In this document: positions 35,136-43,824 of the stretch, piece by piece
Layout: each line of letters opens with the position of its first letter
How positions within the stretch are numbered: the first letter of the stretch is position 1
From: JBBIRG01 sp964410965
GTDB lineage: Bacteria; CLD3; SB21; JBBIRG01
Length of the DNA stretch: 64,000 bases
Reading direction: 5' to 3'
Assembly (NCBI GenBank): GCA_964410965.1
Contig: CAYPIY010000009.1
Span: forward strand, 121,979-185,978
Position numbers and translations under genes: made by a program
Notes under the pieces: generated by a model
Seen by the model: only the letters and a program-made list of their open reading frames with translations
Databases searched by the model: none
What the model was told of the DNA's origin: nothing

Positions 35136-35682
35136 CTGATCCTCTTTCAATTCACTTCCACTCTGTTCTCCCGCTTTCATCTGAAGGCAGACAGATGTGT
35201 CATTCCAATTTTCAGCCAATGTACATCTATACGCTTTATCCGTTCAGACAAACCGCCGTGTCGTCATGATCATGAAGAAATCTTGCTGAGAATCATCATA
35301 TTCCGGAAACCGAGCCTGTTTAACCGGGATCGGTTACCGGCACGGGGCTGTATTCCTTTACGCGCTGGCTGCGTTTTTCCTGCCGTCGGCGTTTTTGGAC
35401 ATTTTTCTCTGCAGATAAACTCCCATGAACGGCTTGCAGCACAAAATAATACTGATTACCATCGCAAATTTTCCGTTCGTTACGTTCATCAAGCGCGGAA
35501 TTCACTTTGACGGATTCCGGACCGACTTGCGCTTTTTCCTTTTCAGCGTACATCTCACCGATTGTATCATTCCAAATTAATAAATTCAAAAACTCCGTCA
35601 AAAGTAAAAAATTGACGTTAATTTCGTCACCAGTATCAATTTCTCTATTCAATATAAATAAATATTTACATTTTATTTGCTT
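35136..35682. other. Intergenic region upstream of the PqqD-type operon
   Basis: About 550 bases. A 122-codon open frame on the minus strand (35320-35688) and a 75-codon frame on the plus strand overlap here; neither has a good Shine-Dalgarno or family resemblance, so I do not call them genes. The right end is AT-rich and leads into the sigma54-like site. There is room for upstream activator sites, but none could be identified. Confidence 0.45.
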
Positions 35683-35698
35683 TGGCACGTTGTTTGTA
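35683..35698 (+). promoter_or_regulatory. Sigma54-like promoter of the PqqD/ATP-grasp operon
   Basis: TGGCACG (35683-35689), four bases, TTGTA (35694-35698). The GG and the second dinucleotide have the exact spacing of minus-24/minus-12 elements. The match departs from consensus (TGGCACG-N4-TTGCW) only in GT instead of GC at minus-12, which is a usually conserved position. Transcription would begin near 35709, about 50 bases before the first gene. Confidence 0.55.
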
Positions 35699-35759
35699 TT
35701 ATTATCTGTCGGATTTGATTATATTTAAAAAGGTTACCATAATCTTTACAGGACATTTC

Positions 35760-36014
35760 ATGAAAATCAAAAAGAACATTGCGGTCAGCGAGAGCGGTTT
35801 TGTTTTCGTTCCTAACACCGGTGACTCGTACTCCCTGAATCCGGTTGCGATGGATATTGTGCATGCAATTAATGACAATAAAACATTTGATGAAATCCGG
35901 TCAGCGATCGAGTCAAAATACGATGTTGAACCCTCGCATTTCGAAAAGGATTTTCAGGATTTCATACATCAATTAAAACAATTTCAAATGGTCGACAATG
36001 GCAACGACAATTAA
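35760..36014 (+). CDS. PqqD-like protein (RiPP recognition element fold)
   Basis: The 84-residue protein starts at the ATG at 35760 (AGGA 6 bases upstream). An in-frame extension back to 35682 has no ribosome-binding site and would cover the promoter. It follows the PqqD pattern closely: KKNIAVSESGFVFVPNTGDSY, the SLNPVAMDIVHAI helix, DNKTFDEIRSAIESKYDVE and a final FEKDFQDFIHQLKQFQMV helix. PqqD-fold domains bind leader peptides of ribosomal natural products, or in stand-alone clusters act as adaptors for unknown substrates. No precursor-peptide gene is evident next to it. It overlaps the ATP-grasp gene by 17 bases, which argues that the two products work together. Confidence 0.85.
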   Translation: MKIKKNIAVSESGFVFVPNTGDSYSLNPVAMDIVHAINDNKTFDEIRSAIESKYDVEPSHFEKDFQDFIHQLKQFQMVDNGNDN

Positions 36015-37041
36015 TATTGCGGTCAGCGGATTAAACGCGACGGATAATCCCGGTCCGGGTATCGCTGTTGCCCGCGCCATTAAGGAAGAAACCAGCCTTA
36101 ACGCCCGCATTATCGGGTTGTCTTATGACGCTATGGAACCCGGGATTTACATGCGTCATGTAATCGATAAAACGTATCAGATTCCCCTGCCGTCCGCCGG
36201 CCAGGACGCCCTGCTTCAGCGTCTGCGGTTTATTCACGACAAAGAACGCATCGATCTGATCATTCCGAATTTCGACGCTGAGTTATACGGATTCATAAAA
36301 CTCTCGGAATCACTCCGGTCCATGGGCATCCGCACATTCCTTCCCGATCTGACTCAGCTTGAGACCGTCAGCAAGCACAAATTACCTGAACTCGGCGAAA
36401 AACTGAAGATACTCGTTCCTGAAAGTAAACCGGTAACATCGGTCGAGAGCGCTAGCCGTCTGATCAATGAATACGGTTTTCCGCTGGTCGTTAAAGGAAA
36501 GTTTTACGAAGCGTATGTTGCCTATACGGCCGAACAGATCCATTCTTATTTTCATAAACTCAACGCCAAATGGGGCCTGCCGGTTATTATCCAGAAATAT
36601 ATACAGGGAAAAGAATATAATGTCGCGGCGCTTGGCGACGGTCTCGGCGGGATGACAGGCGCGATTCCGATGCGTAAGCTCGTATTGACCGACAAAGGCA
36701 AAGGATGGGCAGGCGTAGCCATCGACGCTCCGGACATGATCGGGCTCGCAAAAAGAATCATCGGTTCCCTGAAATGGAAAGGCGGGCTGGAACTCGAAAT
36801 CATGAAAACCGAACACGATGAACTGTACCTTCTTGAGATCAATCCCCGCTTTCCGGCATGGATCTATTTTTCAACCGGAGCGGGACAAAATCTTCCGGCC
36901 GCGCTGGTGCATATGAGCCTTGGGCATACGGTAAAACAATTTACAGATTATCATGTTGGCAAAATGTTTGTCCGTTATTCATGGGATCATATTGCCGATA
37001 TCAGCGACTTCGAGAAAATATCCACATCCGGAGAATTATAA
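35998..37041 (+). CDS. ATP-grasp ligase
   Basis: The 347-residue protein has the CarB/BtrJ-like ATP-grasp order. It starts with a Rossmann-like N-terminal part (INIAVSGLNATDNPGPGIAVARAI). ATP-binding strands follow (YGFPLVVKGKFYEAYVAY, then LPVIIQKYIQGKEYNVAALG). The metal-binding motif YLLEINPRFPAW has E280 and N282. ATP-grasp enzymes activate a carboxylate as acyl phosphate and join it to an amine, thiol or hydroxyl. Between a PqqD-like protein and a decarboxylase-like enzyme, it may join an amino acid to a carrier or peptide; the substrate is unknown. The start overlaps the PqqD-like gene. Confidence 0.88.
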   Translation: MATTINIAVSGLNATDNPGPGIAVARAIKEETSLNARIIGLSYDAMEPGIYMRHVIDKTYQIPLPSAGQDALLQRLRFIHDKERIDLIIPNFDAELYGFIKLSESLRSMGIRTFLPDLTQLETVSKHKLPELGEKLKILVPESKPVTSVESASRLINEYGFPLVVKGKFYEAYVAYTAEQIHSYFHKLNAKWGLPVIIQKYIQGKEYNVAALGDGLGGMTGAIPMRKLVLTDKGKGWAGVAIDAPDMIGLAKRIIGSLKWKGGLELEIMKTEHDELYLLEINPRFPAWIYFSTGAGQNLPAALVHMSLGHTVKQFTDYHVGKMFVRYSWDHIADISDFEKISTSGEL

Positions 37042-37056
37042 ACAACAGGACACAAA

Positions 37057-38421
37057 ATGAATAAACTCCCTTATGAACGTCCCGTCATAGTCCGGCTGAA
37101 TTCAGGACTAATGAATAAATTCGGCACCCGCAGCGAAATCGTTCCCGTGACGCATATTGACGACGTTCCGGTAGAACAACTGATCGGCGAATTCGGATCG
37201 CCGTTGTATGTCATTTCTGAAGCGGCCATACGGAATAAAATGCGGCATGCTTACCGGACATTCCGAAACCGTTATCCGAAAGTTCAGTTTGCCTGGTCCT
37301 ATAAAACAAATTACCTTGATTCCGTTTGCCGTGTGTTCCACCAGGAAGATTCCTGGGCGGAAGTCGTATCACGGTTCGAATATGATAAAGCTTTGCGCAA
37401 CGGTGTGCCGGGAAATCAAATCATATTCAACGGACCCGATAAATCCATCGACGATCTGCGCACGGCCATCACAAACCGTTCGCGGATTCATATTGATCAC
37501 CTTGATGAATTGTATCAGATCATTGAACTTTCGGAAGAAACGGATAACCGTCCGCAGGTCGCGATCCGGATCAATATGGACACGGGAATATATCCTCAAT
37601 GGGACCGGTTCGGCTTTAACTATGAAAACGGGCAGGCGTGGGACGCGATCAACAAGATATTATCCCATCCGAAACTTGAGCTTGCGGGTTTGCACTGTCA
37701 TATCGGAACGTTCATACTTTCGCCACAGGCCTACGCCGTCGCGGCCTCGAAATTATCATCGCTCGCGATGACCATTAAGCAGAAATATAACCGTTCGCTG
37801 GATTACATTGACCTGGGCGGCGGGTTCGCTTCTGCCAATACTTTACACGGATCGTATCTGCCGGGAAAGGATATATCCCCGTCGATGGAAGATTACGCCG
37901 AAGCGATTTGTTCCACGATCCTGCAAGCCGGTTTCCGGCCTGAAGAACTGCCCACATTGATTTTAGAGACCGGCCGCGCTCTGATCGATGACGCGGGCTA
38001 TCTGCTCGGAACGGTACTTGCCAACAAACGATTATCGGACGGCCGCCGGGCGACCATACTTGATATCGGCGTCAATCTTTTGTTTACATCGTTCTGGTAT
38101 GCGCATAAAATATCGCCGGCCCGTGAAACCGGACAGCATATCGAGGATACGGCGCTGTACGGCCCGCTTTGTATGAATATCGATGTGATCCGCCCGAGTA
38201 TATCATTTCCGCCGCTCAAACACGGCGATCATGTCGTCGTCCATTCCGTCGGAGCCTATAATATGACTCAATGGCTGCAGTTCATCACGTACCGGCCGAA
38301 CGTGGTGATGATCGGCCCTGACCGCGGCGTTCACATCATCCGTAAAGCGGAGTCGCTTGAAACGATTGTCGCGCAGGAAACGGTTCCAGGACACTTGAAA
38401 ATAATTAGCGGTAAACGATGA
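37057..38421 (+). CDS. Fold-III PLP-dependent decarboxylase (diaminopimelate decarboxylase-like)
   Basis: The 454-residue protein has the alanine racemase-type barrel with the PLP lysine K83 in FAWSYKTNYL. Further motifs are GLHCHIGTFILSP, the glycine loop YIDLGGGFASAN and LETGRALIDDAG in place of the usual EPGR of LysA. The C-terminal beta-domain has GPLCMNIDVI, as in decarboxylases of this fold (CDS/GPLC motif). It probably acts on a D- or L-amino acid or an amino-acid adduct. The family includes diaminopimelate, ornithine/arginine and carboxynorspermidine decarboxylases. The operon context makes a housekeeping lysA role unlikely. AGGA stands 6 bases before the ATG. Confidence 0.85.
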   Translation: MNKLPYERPVIVRLNSGLMNKFGTRSEIVPVTHIDDVPVEQLIGEFGSPLYVISEAAIRNKMRHAYRTFRNRYPKVQFAWSYKTNYLDSVCRVFHQEDSWAEVVSRFEYDKALRNGVPGNQIIFNGPDKSIDDLRTAITNRSRIHIDHLDELYQIIELSEETDNRPQVAIRINMDTGIYPQWDRFGFNYENGQAWDAINKILSHPKLELAGLHCHIGTFILSPQAYAVAASKLSSLAMTIKQKYNRSLDYIDLGGGFASANTLHGSYLPGKDISPSMEDYAEAICSTILQAGFRPEELPTLILETGRALIDDAGYLLGTVLANKRLSDGRRATILDIGVNLLFTSFWYAHKISPARETGQHIEDTALYGPLCMNIDVIRPSISFPPLKHGDHVVVHSVGAYNMTQWLQFITYRPNVVMIGPDRGVHIIRKAESLETIVAQETVPGHLKIISGKR

Positions 38422-40607
38422 ATACTTTTCTAACCTCTATGTTCAGAGGCTGGCATCGCAGTTATACGCAGGTCTTTTTTTCCGATCAGCCTATATTTGC
38501 GGGGTTATTGATTCTTGTTTCGTTCATTGATCCGAATATCGGTTTGAGCGGACTGGTTTGCGTGACGATGACCAATCTCATCGCCTGGATCCTGGGCTAT
38601 GACCGGAAAAACATCAGCGAAGGCGTTTACGGATTTAACAGCCTGCTGGTTGGATTCGGGCTCGGAGCCAATTATGAGATCAATGCCGCGATGTCCGTAT
38701 TGCTCGTCTTCGCGGCGGTTCTGACTTTACTGATCACCCTGTGGCTGTATCACCGACTCATCACTTCTTTCTTACCGATTCTCAGCCTGCCTTTCCTGAT
38801 TTCGTTCTGGATTCTGCTTCTCGCGAGCCGTCAATATCACGCGCTGGATTTGAATCCGCATGGTATTTATATGCCCAATGAGCTCTGGAAAATCGGCGGT
38901 ATCAATCTTCTGGACCTTTATGAAAAAATTCAGGCCGTGGAATGGCCATCGCTTCTGATCATTTATTTTCATTCCCTGGGCGCGATCATATTTCAGCACG
39001 AACTGATCGCCGGTATCGGAATCGCGATTGGTCTGATGATTTATTCCAGAATCGCGTTTATATTATCCTGGATTGGTTTTTTTTCAGGATGGTTTTTCTA
39101 TTCAATGGTCGGAGGCAATCAGATTACCGATCTTGAATACGGATATATTGGTTTCAATTTTATTCTGAGCGCGATTGCCGTAGGAGGTTTCTTTTACGTT
39201 CCTTCCGCGGGTTCCTACGTATTGTCATCGCTGATTGCGCCCGTGAACGCCATTCTCATAGCTGCTTTCGCAGGCCTGATCCTTCCGTATCAGTTGCCGC
39301 TGTTATCACTCCCCTTTAACGTGAGCGTCCTTACGGTTTTGTTCGCGCTTCAATGGCGTTATGTTAAATCGTTTTTTTATCCTGTTCTCTATCAGTACTT
39401 TTCACCCGAAAAGAACCTTTACCATTATTTAAACAGGCGTTTTCGCTTCGGCAAGCATACGGGAGTGATTTTCACGCTTCCGTTTTTCGGAGAGTGGACG
39501 GTAACTCAGGGACATCAGGGAAAAATCACGCATCAGAATCAATGGCGGCACGCATGGGATTTTGAGATTCTTGATCAGGATGGTAAACCTCACAGCAGCG
39601 AGGGACGGGCGAAAGAGGATTATTACTGCTACGGGCTCCCCGTTATCGCGCCGGCAGACGGATGGATCGAGGAAATAATCGATTTTGTGGATGATAATCT
39701 GATCGGTGAGGTTAATCTTAAACAAAACTGGGGAAACACGGTTATCATTCGTCATTCGGAAGGTATGTATTCCAAATTATGTCATTTACAGCCCCGAACA
39801 ATTAAAGCGAAAAAACATACCTATGTTAAACGCGGCGAAGTACTCGGTTATTGCGGTAATTCAGGTCGTTCGCCGAGACCGCATCTGCACTTTCAGATTC
39901 AGCCTACGCCGTCGGTCGGCTCTCATACCATAGATATGCCCGTAAGTTATTACCTGTCCTCGGAAAACGGTCAGTATCAGCTTCGGAATTTTGAAATACC
40001 GGCGGAAAATCAAAAAGTCTGCAATGTTCAGACCCATCCCCTGCTTGCAGCGGCTTATCATTTCGTGCCCGGGAGCTTTATCAACGTCAGTGCTGCACCA
40101 GGTCTCGGGAACGATGTGATATGGGAAGTAAAGACCGATTTGTATAACCAGACTTTTTTATACTGCAAAGACAGCGGGTCATACGCGTATTTTGTAAATG
40201 ACGACGTCATGTTTTATTTTGTCAGTTTTACCGGCAATAAAAAATCCGCGTTATATCATTTTTACCTGGCAAATTACAAAGTTCTGCTTGGATTTTATTC
40301 CGGGATGACTCTTTCTGACCGATTTACACTATCCGACTGTCCGGGAAAAATGCGTTATTGGTTACATGATCTTACGGCGCCATTTTTTCAATATCAACGT
40401 TTTGATTATGCGCACAGTCATCACAGTATCGATGACCCTCTCCGGGCGAATGAAATTATCCTCCGGTCAGGCGCCGCAATGTCGTTTGCCGGAAAAGAAT
40501 GGCGGCGTAATAAATATGAAATTCACATCCGGAATAATTTTATTGAAAAAATGATCATTGATACCAGTCAACGGAAACAATTATGCGTGATGTTTTCACC
40601 CGAATAA
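38418..40607 (+). CDS. Urea-transporter / M23 peptidase fusion protein
   Basis: The 729-residue protein has two parts. Residues 1-320 have about ten membrane segments with urea-transporter (UT) signatures: GVYGFNSLLVGFGLGANYE and LPLLSLPFNVSVLTVLFAL. Residues about 345-515 form a LytM/M23 domain: GVIFTLPFFGEWTVTQGHQG, HAWDFEI with a likely zinc-binding Asp near 381, GNTVIIRHSEGMYSKLCHL and PHLHFQI with the HxH near 489-491. About 210 further residues resemble nothing known to me. UT proteins are passive channels for urea-sized solutes; M23 enzymes cut Gly-containing peptides or peptidoglycan. The first ligand is HxxD-like rather than HxxxD, so activity is uncertain. It overlaps the decarboxylase gene by 4 bases. 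Confidence 0.85.
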   Translation: MNTFLTSMFRGWHRSYTQVFFSDQPIFAGLLILVSFIDPNIGLSGLVCVTMTNLIAWILGYDRKNISEGVYGFNSLLVGFGLGANYEINAAMSVLLVFAAVLTLLITLWLYHRLITSFLPILSLPFLISFWILLLASRQYHALDLNPHGIYMPNELWKIGGINLLDLYEKIQAVEWPSLLIIYFHSLGAIIFQHELIAGIGIAIGLMIYSRIAFILSWIGFFSGWFFYSMVGGNQITDLEYGYIGFNFILSAIAVGGFFYVPSAGSYVLSSLIAPVNAILIAAFAGLILPYQLPLLSLPFNVSVLTVLFALQWRYVKSFFYPVLYQYFSPEKNLYHYLNRRFRFGKHTGVIFTLPFFGEWTVTQGHQGKITHQNQWRHAWDFEILDQDGKPHSSEGRAKEDYYCYGLPVIAPADGWIEEIIDFVDDNLIGEVNLKQNWGNTVIIRHSEGMYSKLCHLQPRTIKAKKHTYVKRGEVLGYCGNSGRSPRPHLHFQIQPTPSVGSHTIDMPVSYYLSSENGQYQLRNFEIPAENQKVCNVQTHPLLAAAYHFVPGSFINVSAAPGLGNDVIWEVKTDLYNQTFLYCKDSGSYAYFVNDDVMFYFVSFTGNKKSALYHFYLANYKVLLGFYSGMTLSDRFTLSDCPGKMRYWLHDLTAPFFQYQRFDYAHSHHSIDDPLRANEIILRSGAAMSFAGKEWRRNKYEIHIRNNFIEKMIIDTSQRKQLCVMFSPE

Positions 40608-41764
40608 CAGGACTTTGGATCATAATCCTGCCGTTAACTGTTTTTTCACAGGAACGGAATCAGCCGGTCAATCCCGATCTGAAGTCTTATAATTTTTATT
40701 TATTGTCGCAATGGGATTCGGCGGCATATTACGGCAATCTGGCGCTCACTCAGAATACCGATCATTATTATCTGCGCATGCGTATGGGCATTGCGTATTA
40801 TTTTCAAAATAATTTTTTTCTTGCCACCGAACATTTCGGGAAAGCGTTAAGTTTTGAGCCCGCGAGCCTTGACGCTAAAAAATATTTATATCATTGTTAC
40901 ATATTCACGAATCGTCTTAATCAGGCCGGAGCCCTGATTAAACGGCTGAACGGGAATGAAAAACCATACTTCCCGGAATATCCATCGGCAGGGATTCAGA
41001 CATTTTTTATTTCCGCCGGCAATAAAATCTCTGATCAAAAGTCTATCAAGGGTAATCAGTTATTTTTCTCTTCGGGCGTATCTCACCTAATCAAGCCCGG
41101 CCTCCAAATCCATCATCAGCTAACATATTTAAAACAAGATCTGGTAAAATCCATTTCCGTAAATCAGTTCCAGTATTACTGCGCGGCGTCATTTTACCCG
41201 CACCCCCGCATCAATATCATTCCTGCTTTGCATTATCTGACCTTATCCGACGGTTATTCCCGGTCTAATTCACTCATCAAACATCTGGAACTAAGAAGCG
41301 GTTATGAATTATTCTCCGGGGCAATTTTCGCCAGTCACGTCGGATCGATATCTTCCGGTCAGCGGCAGGCAGGATTGAGTATGATGGTTTATCCTTTCGG
41401 AAACCTGAATCTTTATCACCGTTTAACGGCGACATGGCGGGATGACCCGGAATCAGAACTGAAACCTTCGTTAGTTTTTAACTTCATGACCGGGATGAAA
41501 ATCACGTCACAGTTCTGGCTTGAAGCGGAAGGCACCGTCGGAAAAAGGACAAATTTTATAGAATCAACCGCCGCGGTTATTCACAACACGCCCGACATCA
41601 TGAAGGAAAGATGGTCATTGATGTCCCTTTTTCTTATTGGCGATCATCAGTCGCTGTTTGTTAAATTGATCAGCGAACATAAAACGGAATATCAGAATAA
41701 AAAAACATTTTATCACAACGGACTATACGGAGGTTTGCAATGGACATTTTTAAAAGCGCAATAA
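40583..41764 (+). CDS. TPR plus outer-membrane beta-barrel protein (YaiO-like)
   Basis: The 393-residue protein has a signal peptide (ends LTVFSQ, residue 22) and two to three TPR units (about 30-125; YYLRMRMGIAYYFQNNFFLA). Alternating amphipathic strands with aromatic ends follow (about 135-393), typical of a small outer-membrane barrel. The combination recalls YaiO-family proteins. The final residues (YGGLQWTFLKAQ) look like a last strand. It overlaps the fusion gene by 25 bases and the next TPR gene by 25 bases, so it is a fixed member of the operon. A possible outer-membrane exit or anchor for the pathway product. Confidence 0.75.
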   Translation: MRDVFTRITGLWIIILPLTVFSQERNQPVNPDLKSYNFYLLSQWDSAAYYGNLALTQNTDHYYLRMRMGIAYYFQNNFFLATEHFGKALSFEPASLDAKKYLYHCYIFTNRLNQAGALIKRLNGNEKPYFPEYPSAGIQTFFISAGNKISDQKSIKGNQLFFSSGVSHLIKPGLQIHHQLTYLKQDLVKSISVNQFQYYCAASFYPHPRINIIPALHYLTLSDGYSRSNSLIKHLELRSGYELFSGAIFASHVGSISSGQRQAGLSMMVYPFGNLNLYHRLTATWRDDPESELKPSLVFNFMTGMKITSQFWLEAEGTVGKRTNFIESTAAVIHNTPDIMKERWSLMSLFLIGDHQSLFVKLISEHKTEYQNKKTFYHNGLYGGLQWTFLKAQ

Positions 41765-42372
41765 TAACCGCGATGATTGCCCTGATCGTCTTGTGTTCAG
41801 GTCAAATTAACGCGTCCCAAAAAGATGATGTGATCGCAAAAGCTTTTTCCGACAGCTACGCTTATGAAAATAGCGGAAAGTACGACGATGCAATTAAAGC
41901 CATCAAGGGCGTGTATCTGGAAGATTCTTATGAAATCAACATCCGTCTCGGCTGGCTGCATTATAAAAACGGCCTGTTTTCGGAGTCCATGACGTACTAT
42001 CAGAAGGCCATCGCTTTAATGCCGTACGCCGTTGAGCCAAAATTCGGCCTGGTGCTTCCCGCCGCGGCGCTCGGACAATGGAGCATTGTCGAGGAGCAAT
42101 ATAACCGGATCATCGAGATCGACCCGAAAAATACGCTGGCCAATTACCGGCTGGGTTTGATTTATTACGGAAAGAAAGATTACAAAAGCGCCGAAAAAAA
42201 ATTCTCATTAGTCGTGAATCTCTACCCATTTGATTATGATTCCGGAATTATGCTGGCCTGGACAAATTATTTCCTGAATAAATCACGCGAGGCAAAACTT
42301 TTATTTCAGAAATGCCTGTGGATGAGGCCTGATGACGCCTCGGCGCTTGAGGGTTTGAAACTGATAAAATAA
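41740..42372 (+). CDS. Exported TPR protein
   Basis: The 210-residue protein starts with a signal peptide (MDIFKSAIITAMIALIVLCSGQINAS). Five to six TPR helices follow (AFSDSYAYENSGKYDDAIKA, NIRLGWLHYKNGLFSESMTY, NYRLGLIYYGKKDYKSAEKK). It is probably periplasmic and binds a partner, perhaps the barrel protein encoded just upstream. A strong Shine-Dalgarno (GGAGG, 6 bases before ATG) supports the start inside the upstream gene. It is the last gene of the six-gene operon. Confidence 0.82.
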   Translation: MDIFKSAIITAMIALIVLCSGQINASQKDDVIAKAFSDSYAYENSGKYDDAIKAIKGVYLEDSYEINIRLGWLHYKNGLFSESMTYYQKAIALMPYAVEPKFGLVLPAAALGQWSIVEEQYNRIIEIDPKNTLANYRLGLIYYGKKDYKSAEKKFSLVVNLYPFDYDSGIMLAWTNYFLNKSREAKLLFQKCLWMRPDDASALEGLKLIK

Positions 42373-42424
42373 AGATCGCCGATATAACTGATTTGTCTAT
42401 AATATGAACAGAAGGAGCTGTTTA

Positions 42425-42883
42425 TTATACTGATTTTGCTGATGGTTTATTTTGATATTTCATAACCGTCATCAGGAACCAAATATTGATAACCGCGGCC
42501 AACATTATTATAAATAACCAGAATAGAGACAAGAATCCCCCGTAAAAGTGCTCATCATTGCCCGGATTGATTTGCAGGTAAAGTTCATGCCATTTCCAGG
42601 CGAACCACCATTGATCGGCCATGACAAACGCGGCAAACAATGGAAATGGCAGCAGCGTCCACCCTGTGCCAATATGATTACGGATGCACCACCAATCGCT
42701 GAAGCACAAAAAAATAACACCCAGGACAATGACGACGAAGCGATAACCCAGCAATAATGTTTGAAGCGTATCAACGAATTCATACTGGCCGCTTTCAATC
42801 CTTCCGAAATAATGCACGACCGTCAATGCGATAATGAAGACAACCGCAAGATAAACGGATATCGCCGTAATAAAATATTTCAT
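42425..42883 (-). CDS. Small integral membrane protein next to Lgt
   Basis: The 152-residue protein has four hydrophobic segments (about 5-27, 43-63, 75-92 and 115-140) and many Trp residues in loops (SDWWCIRNH, DQWWFAWKWHELYL). The family is not recognised. It starts 3 bases after the stop of lgt on the same strand, so it is almost certainly co-translated with it. A clear Shine-Dalgarno is lacking, consistent with coupling. Confidence 0.72.
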   Translation of the reverse strand: MKYFITAISVYLAVVFIIALTVVHYFGRIESGQYEFVDTLQTLLLGYRFVVIVLGVIFLCFSDWWCIRNHIGTGWTLLPFPLFAAFVMADQWWFAWKWHELYLQINPGNDEHFYGGFLSLFWLFIIMLAAVINIWFLMTVMKYQNKPSAKSV

Positions 42884-42886
42884 TAA

Positions 42887-43684
42887 TTATTTATTTTTCA
42901 CATTCGACGTATACGGCTTAAACCCAGCCAGACTGAGAAAAAACAGACCCGCCAGCACAGCCGGGATGCTCAGCCATTGTCCCATGTTCAGAGTCATGGA
43001 TGATTCAAACTGAACCTGATTTTCCTTGAAAAATTCGATAACGAATCTTGCCGTAAAAATTGAAACCAGTAAAAAACCGAACATCCAGCCGTTCCGCATT
43101 CGCTTCGGGTTTTTCTTATAAACAAAGACCAATAATGCAAAAGTAATTAAATACCAGAGCGCTTCATATAATTGCGCAGGATGGCGGGGTATTGAATCGA
43201 CTTTTTTGAAAACAAACGCCCAGGGCACATCAGCCGGTTTGCCGATAATTTCGGAATTGAAAAGATTACCCAGTCGGATAAACGCCGCTCCCAGCGCCGC
43301 AACGACTGTCATTCTGTCAACGACCCATAAAAATGGCTGATGCGGTGTTTTTCTGGAATACAAATAAATCGCTGTAAGGATTCCGATCAGGCCGCCATGA
43401 CTTGCCAGTCCGCCTTTCCAGACTTTCAGGATCTCCAGCGGATTGGATAAATAAAACTCCGGTTCGTAAAACAAACAATGCCCCAGCCGGGAACCTATCA
43501 GCGTTCCGAAAAACATATATACCACCAGCGTATCCGCGGATTCGACCGGCTTGTTTTCCTGTCTGAACATCCATTTGGCGATAAAATATCCTAAAACGAA
43601 TCCCATCATAAACAGCAATCCGTACCAGCGTATCTGGAGAAAGCCAAGGTGGATTAATACGGGGTCGGCATTCCATTCGATCAA
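42887..43684 (-). CDS. lgt: Prolipoprotein diacylglyceryl transferase Lgt
   Basis: The 265-residue protein has the full Lgt pattern: seven membrane segments, RWYGLLFMMGFVLGY near the start, GGLASHGGLIGIL, then RLGNLFNSEIIGKPADVPWA and HPAQLYEALWYL. Lgt transfers diacylglycerol from phosphatidylglycerol to the lipobox cysteine of prolipoproteins, the first step of lipoprotein maturation. Several lipoproteins in this window depend on it. AAAGGA stands upstream of the ATG. Confidence 0.95.
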   Translation of the reverse strand: MIEWNADPVLIHLGFLQIRWYGLLFMMGFVLGYFIAKWMFRQENKPVESADTLVVYMFFGTLIGSRLGHCLFYEPEFYLSNPLEILKVWKGGLASHGGLIGILTAIYLYSRKTPHQPFLWVVDRMTVVAALGAAFIRLGNLFNSEIIGKPADVPWAFVFKKVDSIPRHPAQLYEALWYLITFALLVFVYKKNPKRMRNGWMFGFLLVSIFTARFVIEFFKENQVQFESSMTLNMGQWLSIPAVLAGLFFLSLAGFKPYTSNVKNK

Positions 43685-43824
43685 AGCAGTATCCTTTTTC
43701 GAGGTTTCATCGTTTCCGGCAGATTATCGTGAATAAGTAAGGAAATAGCAAGAAAATATTTACAGCTTTTCCGAAGCTCCGGATTTTCAGCCGTGATCCG
43801 ATTGATTTTCAGGTTTCCAAATGG

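Noticed and set aside
35320..35688. A 122-codon minus-strand frame upstream of the PqqD-like gene
   Set aside because: It would overlap the sigma54-like site, shows no recognisable fold or Shine-Dalgarno, and its composition is not clearly coding.
35682..35759. N-terminal extension of the PqqD-like protein
   Set aside because: The added residues are unlike PqqD, cover the promoter, and the ATG at 35760 has its own AGGA.
37057..38421. Plain housekeeping lysA
   Set aside because: The usual EPGR is ETGR here, and the gene is locked in an operon with PqqD-like, ATP-grasp and transporter genes, so I keep the substrate open.
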